Below are positions 1 to 5,053 of a stretch of DNA of 5,053 nucleotides, one piece after another. The translations under genes were made by a program, and so were the position numbers. Origin of the DNA: Candidatus Bathyarchaeota archaeon (GTDB taxonomy: Archaea; Thermoproteota; Bathyarchaeia; TCS64); NCBI GenBank assembly GCA_014730055.1, contig WJIV01000103.1, positions 1 to 5,053 of the forward strand. The letters are read 5' to 3'. The notes under the pieces are model-generated. The model searched no databases, was not told where the DNA came from, and worked only from the letters and a program-made list of their open reading frames with translations. How positions within the stretch are numbered: the stretch's first letter is position 1; each line of letters begins with the position of its first letter.

Positions 1-294
1 TACAAGATATTTGGGATTAGATTCTCAGCTTCGGGAGGATTTTATTTAAGATTATATCCAAGACTTGTTTCAATGGCTCTAAGGAGTATTAATAAAATGG
101 GTTATCCCGGGGTAATTTATCTTCATAACTGGGAATTTGATGAAAATTGTCCGAGGCTAAATTTACCCCCTGTGGAATCAATCATCACATATTATAACAT
201 TGAAAATGTAAGAAAGTCTTTGGAAGACCTGCTTAAAGAATTTAGGTTCATTTCTATAAAACAACATTTAGAAAAAAGTGCTAACAATTTCTAA
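1..294 (+). CDS. Polysaccharide deacetylase family protein, C-terminal end (partial)
   Basis: The frame is open from base 1 and stops with TAA at 292-294, giving 97 residues; the start and the catalytic NodB domain lie left of the window. The visible part matches the tail of polysaccharide deacetylases of the exopolysaccharide type (C-terminal region called DUF3473). It has a GGFYLRLYP segment (residues 12-20), then GYPGVIYLH followed by W-E-F-D (34-47; the family form is YLHPWEiD), a PRLNLPP turn, and a final stretch resembling the family's 'R.L..LL..F.F' ending. Such enzymes remove N- or O-acetyl groups from sugars of surface or secreted polysaccharides. The Met at base 73 is internal, because the family homology continues upstream of it. 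Base composition is AT-rich (about 30% GC in two lines counted), lower than the minus-strand genes further right. Family assignment is fairly sure; the substrate cannot be told. Confidence 0.82.
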   Translation, partial: YKIFGIRFSASGGFYLRLYPRLVSMALRSINKMGYPGVIYLHNWEFDENCPRLNLPPVESIITYYNIENVRKSLEDLLKEFRFISIKQHLEKSANNF

Positions 295-616
295 AATAAG
301 ACTTTCTCCAAAAAACTAGTAAATGTAGGCATTCTTGTAAGCATTAGAAAGGAAAATCCACCGGATACAGTTTCGAGAAAAGAAAAAAAGCCTGGAAAGA
401 AGCTACATAAAGCCTCAGGAAAATCTTTGGCCAATTATAATAGATTCTATAAGATAAAATCGTTATAAAAATGACAATAGCATGGACGCTAGCAGTGTAC
501 TTTGTATAAATAGATAAGCTGGTTGAAAAAAACTCGGATATATAAAACAATAGATTCTTGCTACTACTGGATAAGATTTAAAAGGTTATAGAGAATCTGT
601 ATTTTAGGGATTAACT
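295..616. other. AT-rich intergenic region without a convincing gene
   Basis: This 322-base gap follows the deacetylase stop. A 68-codon minus-strand frame at 344-550 is rich in Phe, Ile, Tyr and Ser, as expected from chance translation of AT-rich DNA; it matches nothing I recognise and I do not call it. The gap contains several TATA-like elements on the plus strand (around 504-513, 537-547 and 577-585) and a 10-base direct repeat, AATAGATTCT, at 439-448 and 549-558. The region probably holds the promoter of the mini-protein at 617. It could also contain decayed sequence, but I see no recognisable remnant. Confidence 0.5.
577..585 (+). promoter_or_regulatory. TATA-like box upstream of the mini-protein
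   Basis: TTTAAAAGG lies 31 nt before the ATG at 617. With the usual archaeal spacing of about 25 nt from TATA centre to transcription start, transcription would begin near 605, giving a leader of about 10 nt that contains AGGGA (606-610), a weak Shine-Dalgarno 6 nt before the start. A second, better TATA match (ATATATAAAAC, 537-547) lies further upstream and would give a leader of about 50 nt. Which one is used cannot be decided by eye. Confidence 0.4.
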
Positions 617-844
617 ATGAGAAAAATTGCAATATTTGCTATAGTATTGATTATATTTGGTTCAATAATGACTGTAAGCGCTCAGGATTTTAGAGATAGG
701 TATGCTGTTGGTGGAGAGATACTACCCGTTTCCGCGGCAACATTTCTATTCAATCCATGGGTGCTCGCTATAATTATGGCTCTAGTGCTTTTGGCCGGTG
801 GCGCTATTTACACAGGCACAATCACTATAGACATAGTAGAATAG
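617..844 (+). CDS. Secreted mini-protein with signal peptide and VGGE-type membrane tail
   Basis: This 75-residue protein has a clear signal peptide: basic N-terminus (R2, K3), hydrophobic core (4-17) and a likely cleavage site after V20-S21-A22, before Q23. Only about eight polar residues follow (QDFRDRYA) before V31-G-G-E-I-L-P37, then one strongly hydrophobic segment (about 43-66) and a short acidic end (D72, E75). A VGGE/VGGI-x-x-P motif followed by a transmembrane helix is, from memory, common at the C-terminus of secreted archaeal proteins, where it resembles a sorting or anchoring signal. Unlike classical sorting tails it lacks a terminal cluster of Arg/Lys. ATG with AGGGA 6 nt upstream supports the start. 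The signal peptide, better GC than its flanks (about 40% in one line) and sensible residue use suggest a real gene. Function is unknown; a small membrane peptide or a pseudo-substrate for surface-protein processing are possibilities. Confidence 0.7.
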   Translation: MRKIAIFAIVLIIFGSIMTVSAQDFRDRYAVGGEILPVSAATFLFNPWVLAIIMALVLLAGGAIYTGTITIDIVE

Positions 845-860
845 ACCCAAATACGAATCA

Positions 861-884
861 TTTCAATTTTTATATTCAATTTTA
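861..884 (+). terminator. T-rich tract after the mini-protein
   Basis: A T-rich stretch with several T runs, including TTTTT and TTTT, starts 16 nt after the TAG stop of the mini-protein gene. Archaeal transcription often ends at such oligo-T tracts without a hairpin. A 6-base inverted repeat, TATTCT-ct-AGAATA (892-905), follows shortly after and could contribute, but it is weak. Confidence 0.4.
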
Positions 885-1000
885 GACAGTATATTCTCTA
901 GAATAGTTCTAATTAATTTGAAATATAAGTGCTTTAAGCAATTACCTTACAAAAGATACTAACAAAGACTACAAAGCAGATATTAACCCAAATATAAATG

Positions 1001-1007
1001 AAAAAAA
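1001..1007 (-). terminator. Oligo-T terminator after the PP-loop gene
   Basis: The plus strand reads seven A residues, which is a T7 run on the minus strand 21 nt beyond the TGA stop (1029-1031) of the PP-loop gene. It fits the simple U-tract type of archaeal terminator. It also separates this gene from the convergent mini-protein gene on the other strand. Confidence 0.5.
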
Positions 1008-1028
1008 TACGCAGAATTAATTATTAGA

Positions 1029-2303
1029 TCACATTTTTACTATTCTTTTATGATAAATTTTTCGGACCATTTTGCCGACCCTGAGCGGCAGGTATGAGAA
1101 AATCCTGAGGTAAAACCTGGGCATCCGTGTAGCCCTTGGAACGCTATCGAGGTTGAAATTTGTAAACCAGTCCGTAAATTCATTTAACATATCGTCCTCG
1201 CTATGAATGAGGTTCTCACGCTGCAGGCTCTTCCATGAAGGAATGTCATCCTCCTTCAGTAGGCTGCCAGAGATAATTCTATTCTTAAGTTTGGATAGCT
1301 TCTCTGGTAGGTAATTGAAACCGTGTTTTGAAGGGTCTAGTCCATGATATAGAAGTATCAGCATATTTCTATAGCATTTTTCGCATTTGGAGCAGTTTAA
1401 CCTATCCAGATACTTTGGTGCAAAGTTGCAGACACGTAAGGCTATCGCCTCTCTCTTTAAATGCTGAGATAAGTACCTTATTTTCTCGTATCTTGATACT
1501 CCGCCCCCCTCATGTATTACGTGGAGTCCTCCCCATCCAATCTTTTCATCAAGCCGGGGTGAAGAGCCGTACATATTATCTGCAAGATCTACGACCCCTG
1601 AGGAAAGAAGAAGGCGGTTTACCCTATCAATTGTAATGGGGGCGCATACTCCGGTAAGGAATATACCGATACAGAAAGCCTCATAGTAGGAGTAACCACC
1701 CATATAGTCAAAGTATTGACTCGTAATATAGTCGCCGTTAACTGAGTTAAGGTAATCCGTTTCGATAAAATGGATCTTTAAACCATGTCTCTCGGCAAAG
1801 TCCTTGTTAGTATTCATAACTTTCTCAATGAACTTTACTCGGCCTACCGGTATCTCTGAGCCGAAGACGGTGAACAGCTCAGGTTCCTTTCCCTTGTTGC
1901 TATAGTATGAGTATAATGAGTCCACTCCTCCGCTGAATAGGAGACCCACCCCCTGCTTCCTTGGCTTGTTCTTGATAAGTCGTGTATGTATCTTAGTCTC
2001 AAAGCCTAGGCTACGGTGTCTTTCTTGAAAAAATGTCATCAGATCCATTAGAGAGTGGTAGTAATCCTCGTCCAGTGAGTCTATAAAGACGTCAGATCCT
2101 GTTAGCCAGGCTATGCCTATCAATCCTGCAAGCGCTGGTATACCAAGTATTCCTCTATTTACACTGGAGATATCATCACTGTACTTTACCTTAAAGCTAT
2201 TCTTCCGAAAGTGCCTTCCTAGGTTCTTAGAGTAATCATAATCAATCTTTATTACCTCACCGTTCTCAAGAGAAATATCGAGTATTTTAATGAATGAACC
2301 CAT
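1029..2303 (-). CDS. PP-loop ATPase with QueC-like Cys cluster (adenine nucleotide alpha-hydrolase superfamily)
   Basis: This 424-residue protein carries the PP-loop signature SGGVDS at 124-129, after a hydrophobic strand (GVGLLF), which binds ATP pyrophosphate and adenylates a carbonyl or similar group. Farther on, HEGGGVSRYEKIRYLS (264-279) is followed by C292 and the C304-x2-C307-x2-C310 cluster. This arrangement resembles the zinc site of QueC (7-cyano-7-deazaguanine synthase), where a helix and four cysteines occur in the same order. The N-terminal 110 residues and a basic C-terminal tail (about 394-424) are not part of QueC, so I would not name it queC. I recall similar proteins near exopolysaccharide genes, mostly annotated as hypothetical; their reaction is unknown. 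The start is ATG with AAGGT 8 nt upstream. The gene lies downstream of the GNAT gene on the same strand with a 107-base gap and its own TATA-like element. Superfamily is sure; function is open. Confidence 0.88.
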   Translation of the reverse strand: MGSFIKILDISLENGEVIKIDYDYSKNLGRHFRKNSFKVKYSDDISSVNRGILGIPALAGLIGIAWLTGSDVFIDSLDEDYYHSLMDLMTFFQERHRSLGFETKIHTRLIKNKPRKQGVGLLFSGGVDSLYSYYSNKGKEPELFTVFGSEIPVGRVKFIEKVMNTNKDFAERHGLKIHFIETDYLNSVNGDYITSQYFDYMGGYSYYEAFCIGIFLTGVCAPITIDRVNRLLLSSGVVDLADNMYGSSPRLDEKIGWGGLHVIHEGGGVSRYEKIRYLSQHLKREAIALRVCNFAPKYLDRLNCSKCEKCYRNMLILLYHGLDPSKHGFNYLPEKLSKLKNRIISGSLLKEDDIPSWKSLQRENLIHSEDDMLNEFTDWFTNFNLDSVPRATRMPRFYLRIFSYLPLRVGKMVRKIYHKRIVKM

Positions 2304-2311
2304 TTTCTGAA

Positions 2312-2316
2312 ACCTT
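2312..2316 (-). promoter_or_regulatory. Ribosome binding site of the PP-loop gene
   Basis: AAGGT on the minus strand lies 8 nt before the ATG at 2303. It is a partial match to the archaeal anti-Shine-Dalgarno complement. An in-frame TAA just upstream (2319-2321) leaves no room for an earlier start, so this site fixes the start codon. Confidence 0.5.
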
Positions 2317-2351
2317 GGTTAATTCCCAGTTTACAACTATCAAACACAGGT

Positions 2352-2359
2352 CATATACT
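2352..2359 (-). promoter_or_regulatory. TATA-like box of the PP-loop gene
   Basis: The minus strand reads AGTATATG within TTAGTATATGACC, preceded by a purine-rich stretch (AGAAGAGAAAAC) that could serve as a BRE. A start about 25 nt downstream would fall near 2330 and give a leader of roughly 27 nt that contains the AAGGT site. This spacing supports independent transcription of the PP-loop gene. Confidence 0.5.
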
Positions 2360-2380
2360 AATGTTTTCTCTTCTACCACC

Positions 2381-2399
2381 AATCATTCTTTGAAGGATT
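2381..2399. repeat. Imperfect inverted repeat between the GNAT and PP-loop genes
   Basis: AATCATTC-TTT-GAAGGATT has 8-base arms with one mismatch around a 3-base centre. It starts 12 nt beyond the GNAT stop and lies about 20 nt upstream of the PP-loop TATA-like box. No T-run follows on the minus strand, so it is not a standard terminator. A binding site for a dimeric regulator or a weak RNA hairpin after the GNAT stop are both possible. Confidence 0.35.
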
Positions 2400-2410
2400 G
2401 AATCTATTTT

Positions 2411-3523
2411 CTATATGTTTGGGTAATTTACCGGTAGCGAGTCAATTGAACCAAAGTTGAAGTGTACCTGATCCGGGTTAAGAACCTCGAGTTTAGCTTC
2501 CTCTCCCCAAGTGTTAAGGTTCGTGTAAAGGTGGAGGTTCTTTCTACTGTCGACGAATCCCTGGCCTGCATAACAGGGTTCATACCTGTGTCCTTTGGGT
2601 ATCATGCTGAGAACAATGTTGATGCCCTGCTGATCCATCTCAGCTAAAGCCGATTCAAGGAGGAACTCTACCGCGCCTTTTTCTCCCGGAAGGGCCAAGA
2701 GATCCACAATGTAGCCAATGTGGTAGTCCTCAATGAACCTGTTCACCCTGCTAACCACGTAGCCCACGAGCCTGTCACCATCCCAGGCAAGGAATATTCT
2801 GTATGGGCCTGCCCGTGGATCACAGAACCTCCAGTTAAGGTAATCTCTACTATTATTCACCATGAACCCCATCCTGCCCTGGGCCCGGTACAGTTCGTCA
2901 ACTTCCAAGGGAAACTCCCGGGTACTCTCTATCTCCAGTCCACCGTACAACCCGGTAGGTCTATTCATAACCCTGTTTGCGTACTGGAGGGCCTTGTAGC
3001 CGGTTTTCATAAGCCACTCGTACTCCATGGGTATCTTCGAGAGCTGTAGCTCAACATCGTCTATACGTACCATATTTATTATGGGTACAGGAAAGACATG
3101 GTACCTCTTATCATAAGATTTCACAAGTATGGGGTTCTGGGTTACAAAGTAGGTATACTTTATGCCAAGCTTATCCCTGTTCACTCTATTTTCCTCTATA
3201 AGTCTGCCACTAAGGCCCCTACCCCTGTACTCCTTACTAACTGCGTGGTCACCGGCGTATGAGAAAAGAGCACTCTCCCCCCCAAGCTGGACGGGGTACA
3301 CGTTCATAGAACAGACGCCAATGATCTTATCAGCATCCTCAGCAACGACCACCATCTCACCAGTATCTGAGAAGGGGCTGCCAGTGTACTTCCACCTCCA
3401 GTAGTCGACTCTCGAGCATACAATATCCAGTTTCGGCCACTCACCGAAAGCATCACGTAGCAATTCTACTACTCCCTGCTCGTCACCAGGCCTATAATTC
3501 CTAAAGGTAATATCCTCTGCCAA
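2411..3523 (-). CDS. GNAT-family acyltransferase with two GNAT-like lobes
   Basis: This 370-residue protein begins with a typical GNAT fold: ITFRNYRPGDEQGVVELLRDAF (5-26) is the first strand and helix, and DHAVSKEYRGRGLSGRLIEENR (92-113) is motif A with the R-G-R-G-L-S loop that binds the CoA pyrophosphate. The second half (about 220-335) repeats the plan: strands around YRIFLAWDGDRLVGYVVSR, then VDLLALPGEKGAVEFLLESAL and a final YAGQGFVDSR strand. Both halves open with a related motif, DYWRWKY..SP at 40-50 and DYLNWRFCDP at 227-236. Only the first half keeps a clear CoA loop. Such proteins are thought to transfer acyl groups to amines and are often found near glycan genes; the substrate here is unknown. 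The start is TTG (MAEDITF), since no in-frame ATG exists between it and the upstream TAA. A TATA-like box 24-31 nt upstream implies a leaderless or nearly leaderless mRNA. Confidence 0.87.
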   Translation of the reverse strand: MAEDITFRNYRPGDEQGVVELLRDAFGEWPKLDIVCSRVDYWRWKYTGSPFSDTGEMVVVAEDADKIIGVCSMNVYPVQLGGESALFSYAGDHAVSKEYRGRGLSGRLIEENRVNRDKLGIKYTYFVTQNPILVKSYDKRYHVFPVPIINMVRIDDVELQLSKIPMEYEWLMKTGYKALQYANRVMNRPTGLYGGLEIESTREFPLEVDELYRAQGRMGFMVNNSRDYLNWRFCDPRAGPYRIFLAWDGDRLVGYVVSRVNRFIEDYHIGYIVDLLALPGEKGAVEFLLESALAEMDQQGINIVLSMIPKGHRYEPCYAGQGFVDSRKNLHLYTNLNTWGEEAKLEVLNPDQVHFNFGSIDSLPVNYPNI

Positions 3524-3546
3524 ACTACATGATAATAGCCAAGCAT

Positions 3547-3554
3547 ATTATATC
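3547..3554 (-). promoter_or_regulatory. TATA-like box of the GNAT gene
   Basis: GATATAAT on the minus strand is centred about 27 nt before the TTG start at 3523. With normal archaeal spacing the transcript would begin within a few bases of the start codon. No Shine-Dalgarno is visible before the TTG, which agrees with a leaderless message. Confidence 0.5.
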
Positions 3555-3568
3555 TAATTTTTCAAGGT

Positions 3569-3576
3569 AAAAAGAA
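3569..3576 (-). terminator. T-rich end of the membrane-protein operon
   Basis: The minus strand reads TTCTTTTT about 30 nt beyond the stop of the 159-residue gene, inside a longer AT-rich block (A6-TTC-T5). It could end transcription of the membrane-gene operon just before the GNAT promoter. The evidence is only the oligo-T run and its position. Confidence 0.35.
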
Positions 3577-3605
3577 TTTTTTACTCATTTTTAACTAACA
3601 TTCTG

Positions 3606-4085
3606 CTAATCTCCTGTAACCTCCAAGATCTCTCCACTTTGATACAGCTGGATTAGCCAAGAAGAAGTAGAGTATAAGGCAAGAAGAACGACAAGGCCGC
3701 GTATAAACTGATTGAGCCCTCCCAGGAAGAAGGGGTTTTTTCCCTGGAAAACACATGGGTACAGTATATAGGAAGAGTACTCATGTGTCCACATGTCAAA
3801 GAATAGATGAGACACACCCCCAATAAAGCAGCTAATGAATATTTTCCTCCAAGGGCAGCTTCTAACAAAGGTGATCAAAAAACTCAAGACCAAGGGATAA
3901 ACTGTTAACAGAAAGAGGTAACTGTGAAATACACCGTGAGTAGGTGGGTCACCCTTCAGCGTCTGGATAAGAAGCTCCAGATCAACCAGTGTTGAGGAAA
4001 GCAGAAGAGATAATGTATCAAAGTTTTCTCTATGCTTGATCTTCAGGAATGCTATAGCAAGGAAGTGCAGGGGATTGGAGGGCAT
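3606..4085 (-). CDS. Membrane-bound putative metal-dependent hydrolase, YdjM/DUF457-DUF4184-like
   Basis: This 159-residue membrane protein shows the conserved pattern of the YdjM/DUF457/DUF4184 group of predicted metal-dependent membrane hydrolases. It has MPSNPLHFLA at the N-terminus with H7, then SLLLSSTLVDLE (26-37, the family's 'S.l.PDlD' with Val in place of Pro), THGVFHSYL (49-57, family form HRG.tHS) and GGVSHLFFDMWTHE (89-102, family form G..sHLllD..TH). H50, H54, H93, D97 and H101 are candidate metal ligands. About four membrane helices are visible (roughly 55-75, 80-98, 105-120 weak, 128-147). The biochemical activity of the family is largely unproven. The ATG has GGTGA 9 nt upstream, directly after the TAA of the preceding gene, with a 14-base gap, so the two are surely co-transcribed. 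Family call is good; function uncertain. Confidence 0.78.
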   Translation of the reverse strand: MPSNPLHFLAIAFLKIKHRENFDTLSLLLSSTLVDLELLIQTLKGDPPTHGVFHSYLFLLTVYPLVLSFLITFVRSCPWRKIFISCFIGGVSHLFFDMWTHEYSSYILYPCVFQGKNPFFLGGLNQFIRGLVVLLALYSTSSWLIQLYQSGEILEVTGD

Positions 4086-4094
4086 TAGGACATC

Positions 4095-4099
4095 TCACC
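4095..4099 (-). promoter_or_regulatory. Ribosome binding site of the YdjM-like gene
   Basis: GGTGA on the minus strand begins immediately after the TAA (4100-4102) of the upstream 178-residue gene and sits 9 nt before the ATG at 4085. It is the best Shine-Dalgarno in the window, and its place against the upstream stop suggests coupled translation. Confidence 0.6.
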
Positions 4100-4636
4100 T
4101 TATTTTTCGCAGTGTATCACGATTCGTTCATAGATCCAAGTGGATAATATGGAGGCGAATACACCGCCGAATATTATATCCTTCAATGAATCCAGGGGGT
4201 AATTAAAATACTCTATGGACTGCCCATCCATCGTCTGGATGGTCTCCCCGATCTCCCATAGCAGGGATGAGGCCATCAGCAACGCGAATACGGGAAACCA
4301 GAACCACTTCCTTTCCCACCCCAGAAATCTCTCAAAGGCGAAAGGCGCCAACAGGGATCCCAGCAGAAGTGACGAAGTGACATGGGTCCAGACATCGACA
4401 AAACCAGGGGCGTTCCTCACCGGATCCCAGTACCAGTTATAATACTGGCTCGCGTTCTGGATGGAGATAACCAGAGGCCCCAGTAAAACAAGGTAGACAA
4501 TGAACTTGGCGTTGACCTTCACGAACTCTATACCCCTCCTTCTGCCCAGCTCAAAGAGAACGGCGTGAAGGCCAATCATGGCGTAGGCTGGTAGAAAAAC
4601 CCACTCTATCAGCCGCCTGGACCGGTCTTTACCCAC
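4100..4636 (-). CDS. Polytopic membrane protein, possibly YjdF/DUF2238-like
   Basis: This 178-residue protein has about five membrane segments: roughly 10-30, 44-60, 82-102, 112-130 and 152-170. Conserved-looking polar residues lie at the membrane edges: D81 and H85 in VDVWTHVTSSLLLG, W127-E-I-G-E131 at the end of a helix, and D149/D153 in PLDSLKDIIFG. The order D..H, then WEi.E, then D...D resembles the YjdF/DUF2238 membrane family of unknown function; this is from memory and only moderately secure. The called start is GTG at 4634-4636 with no Shine-Dalgarno, and an in-frame TGA lies three codons upstream (4646-4648); the next Met (residue 20) has no ribosome site either. The frame overlaps the 65-residue ORF by 28 bases, so the true N-terminus may lie in that ORF and the gene may be frameshifted. 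Downstream it is followed after 14 bases by the YdjM-like gene. Confidence 0.72.
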   Translation of the reverse strand: MGKDRSRRLIEWVFLPAYAMIGLHAVLFELGRRRGIEFVKVNAKFIVYLVLLGPLVISIQNASQYYNWYWDPVRNAPGFVDVWTHVTSSLLLGSLLAPFAFERFLGWERKWFWFPVFALLMASSLLWEIGETIQTMDGQSIEYFNYPLDSLKDIIFGGVFASILSTWIYERIVIHCEK

Positions 4637-4806
4637 AGAAAAGCTTCAATTTTCCCCGAGGTAACGAATTCTATGTATAGTACAAGATAGTTAGGGAAAT
4701 TCCCCCAAGCAGACTCAGGAAAGGTCTGATACCATATTAAGGAAAGAACTAAAAGCGATAAACATATGAGAATTGAGGGCACCCAGGACCTATATTCCAG
4801 TCTCAA
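4609..4806 (-). CDS. Small membrane ORF, possibly the displaced N-terminus of the 178-residue protein
   Basis: The 65-codon frame starts at TTG (4804-4806), has one clear membrane helix (W8 to about F29) and a weaker hydrophobic stretch (40-48), and ends GKIEAFLWVKTGPGG. Its last 28 bases overlap the start of the 178-residue gene in another frame. One extra base in the GGG or AAA run near 4629-4635 would join them as ...EAFLWVKDRSRRLIEW..., giving a continuous protein of about 236 residues. The TTG has no Shine-Dalgarno. Two readings remain: a separate small membrane gene translationally coupled to the next one, or a single gene broken by a real or sequencing frameshift. I recognise no family in the fragment itself. 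Confidence 0.45.
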   Translation of the reverse strand: MRLEYRSWVPSILICLSLLVLSLIWYQTFPESAWGNFPNYLVLYIEFVTSGKIEAFLWVKTGPGG

Positions 4807-4954
4807 CTCAAAATAAACAATAGTGGGGTGACTAATAACCCTACTTCAAATCAAACGAGCAAGTATAACTAACATCAATTTTAACTTTTCAAATTTTTTA
4901 GTATTTTCCCAAACGGCTTCAAATCTGTTCTATTAATAGGACCTTAAAGACCGT

Positions 4955-4962
4955 TTTATAAA
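4955..4962 (+). promoter_or_regulatory. TATA-like box near the right end
   Basis: TTTATAAA matches the archaeal TATA consensus well and is preceded by a purine-rich AAAGACCG. It could drive a plus-strand gene starting near or past the right edge, or a divergent minus-strand transcript of the membrane operon with a long leader. No gene for it is visible in the window. Confidence 0.35.
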
Positions 4963-5031
4963 TGGAAACAGGTGCGTTTCTTGAAGATTAAAATCCAATA
5001 AGTTTTCAACTATCTGATAGCCAAGTACCTA

Positions 5032-5050
5032 AAACGAACAAACGAACAAA
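5032..5050. repeat. Short tandem repeat at the right edge
   Basis: The 8-base unit AAACGAAC occurs twice in tandem (5032-5039, 5040-5047) and is followed by AAA, the start of a third copy. ATGA follows, so the repeat stops or diverges there. It may be a chance event in AT-rich DNA or a binding site upstream of a gene beyond the edge. Confidence 0.4.
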
Positions 5051-5053
5051 TGA

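Larger units (their letters stand above)
4807..5053. other. Non-coding AT-rich right end with promoter-like elements
   Basis: No credible coding frame is seen in these 247 bases. On the minus strand AGTTATACTT (4861-4870) is a TATA-like element that would give a leader of about 35 nt for the membrane operon. On the plus strand TTTATAAA (4955-4962) is a good archaeal TATA match; because it is nearly palindromic it could work either way. A plus-strand gene may begin beyond the window: the last bases include an ATG at 5050-5052. Confidence 0.45.

Noticed and set aside
344..550. 68-codon minus-strand frame in the left intergenic region
   Set aside because: It is rich in Phe, Ile, Tyr and Ser as expected for AT-rich random sequence, has no recognisable domain, and the plus-strand promoter elements lie across it.
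892..905. Palindrome TATTCT-ct-AGAATA as a regulatory site
   Set aside because: Six-base arms in AT-rich DNA between convergent genes are expected by chance; I mention it only with the T-rich tract.
1328..1636. 102-codon plus-strand frame opposite the PP-loop gene
   Set aside because: It lies fully inside a well-supported gene on the other strand and shows no domain of its own.
1029..2303. Calling the PP-loop gene queC
   Set aside because: The length, the extra N-terminal domain and the neighbourhood do not fit QueC; only the PP-loop and cysteine pattern are shared.
2720..3049. 109-codon plus-strand frame opposite the GNAT gene
   Set aside because: It is the antisense shadow of the GNAT second half; its composition reflects the complementary codons.
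3653..3868. 71-codon minus-strand frame inside the YdjM-like gene
   Set aside because: It is an alternative frame of a gene whose conserved His/Asp motifs are in the main frame.
1..5053. CRISPR array, tRNA, rRNA, insertion sequence or toxin-antitoxin pair
   Set aside because: I found no regularly spaced repeats, cloverleaf-like sequence, transposase motif or paired small genes of that type.

Overview
The window looks archaeal. Gene starts lack bacterial -35/-10 boxes and instead have TATA-like elements about 25-50 nt upstream. One start has a good GGTGA ribosome site, and T-rich tracts follow several genes. A tiny secreted protein carries a VGGE-x-x-P plus hydrophobic tail of the kind I associate with archaeal surface proteins. 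I cannot place the organism more precisely; an uncultured archaeon is my best reading.

Layout. Bases 1-294 (+) are the 3' end of a polysaccharide-deacetylase-type gene cut by the window edge. Bases 295-616 are AT-rich and hold no convincing gene, only TATA-like elements. A 75-residue secreted/membrane mini-protein lies at 617-844 (+). A convergent AT-rich spacer (845-1028) follows. Everything beyond it is on the minus strand, read right to left: a 65-residue membrane ORF (4609-4806) overlapping a 178-residue membrane protein (4100-4636), a YdjM/DUF457-like membrane protein (3606-4085), a two-lobed GNAT acyltransferase (2411-3523), and a PP-loop ATPase with a QueC-like cysteine cluster (1029-2303). 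Bases 4807-5053 are an AT-rich non-coding end with promoter-like elements and a short tandem repeat.

How the genes may work together. The deacetylase, the PP-loop protein and the GNAT belong to types often seen around extracellular polysaccharide or surface-glycan loci, so the window may lie at the edge of such a cluster. This is inference: no glycosyltransferase, flippase or polymerase is visible here. The two or three membrane genes at the right form a tight operon (14 nt gap, shared ribosome site) whose role is unknown. The GNAT and PP-loop genes each have their own TATA-like element, so they may be separate transcription units.

Points most worth checking: the mini-protein whose mature part is almost only a sorting-like tail; the PP-loop protein as a distant QueC relative of unknown chemistry; the 65/178-residue overlap, which may be one frameshifted gene; and the sharp rise in GC from the left end to the right-hand genes. 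I did not find a clearly new multi-gene system.
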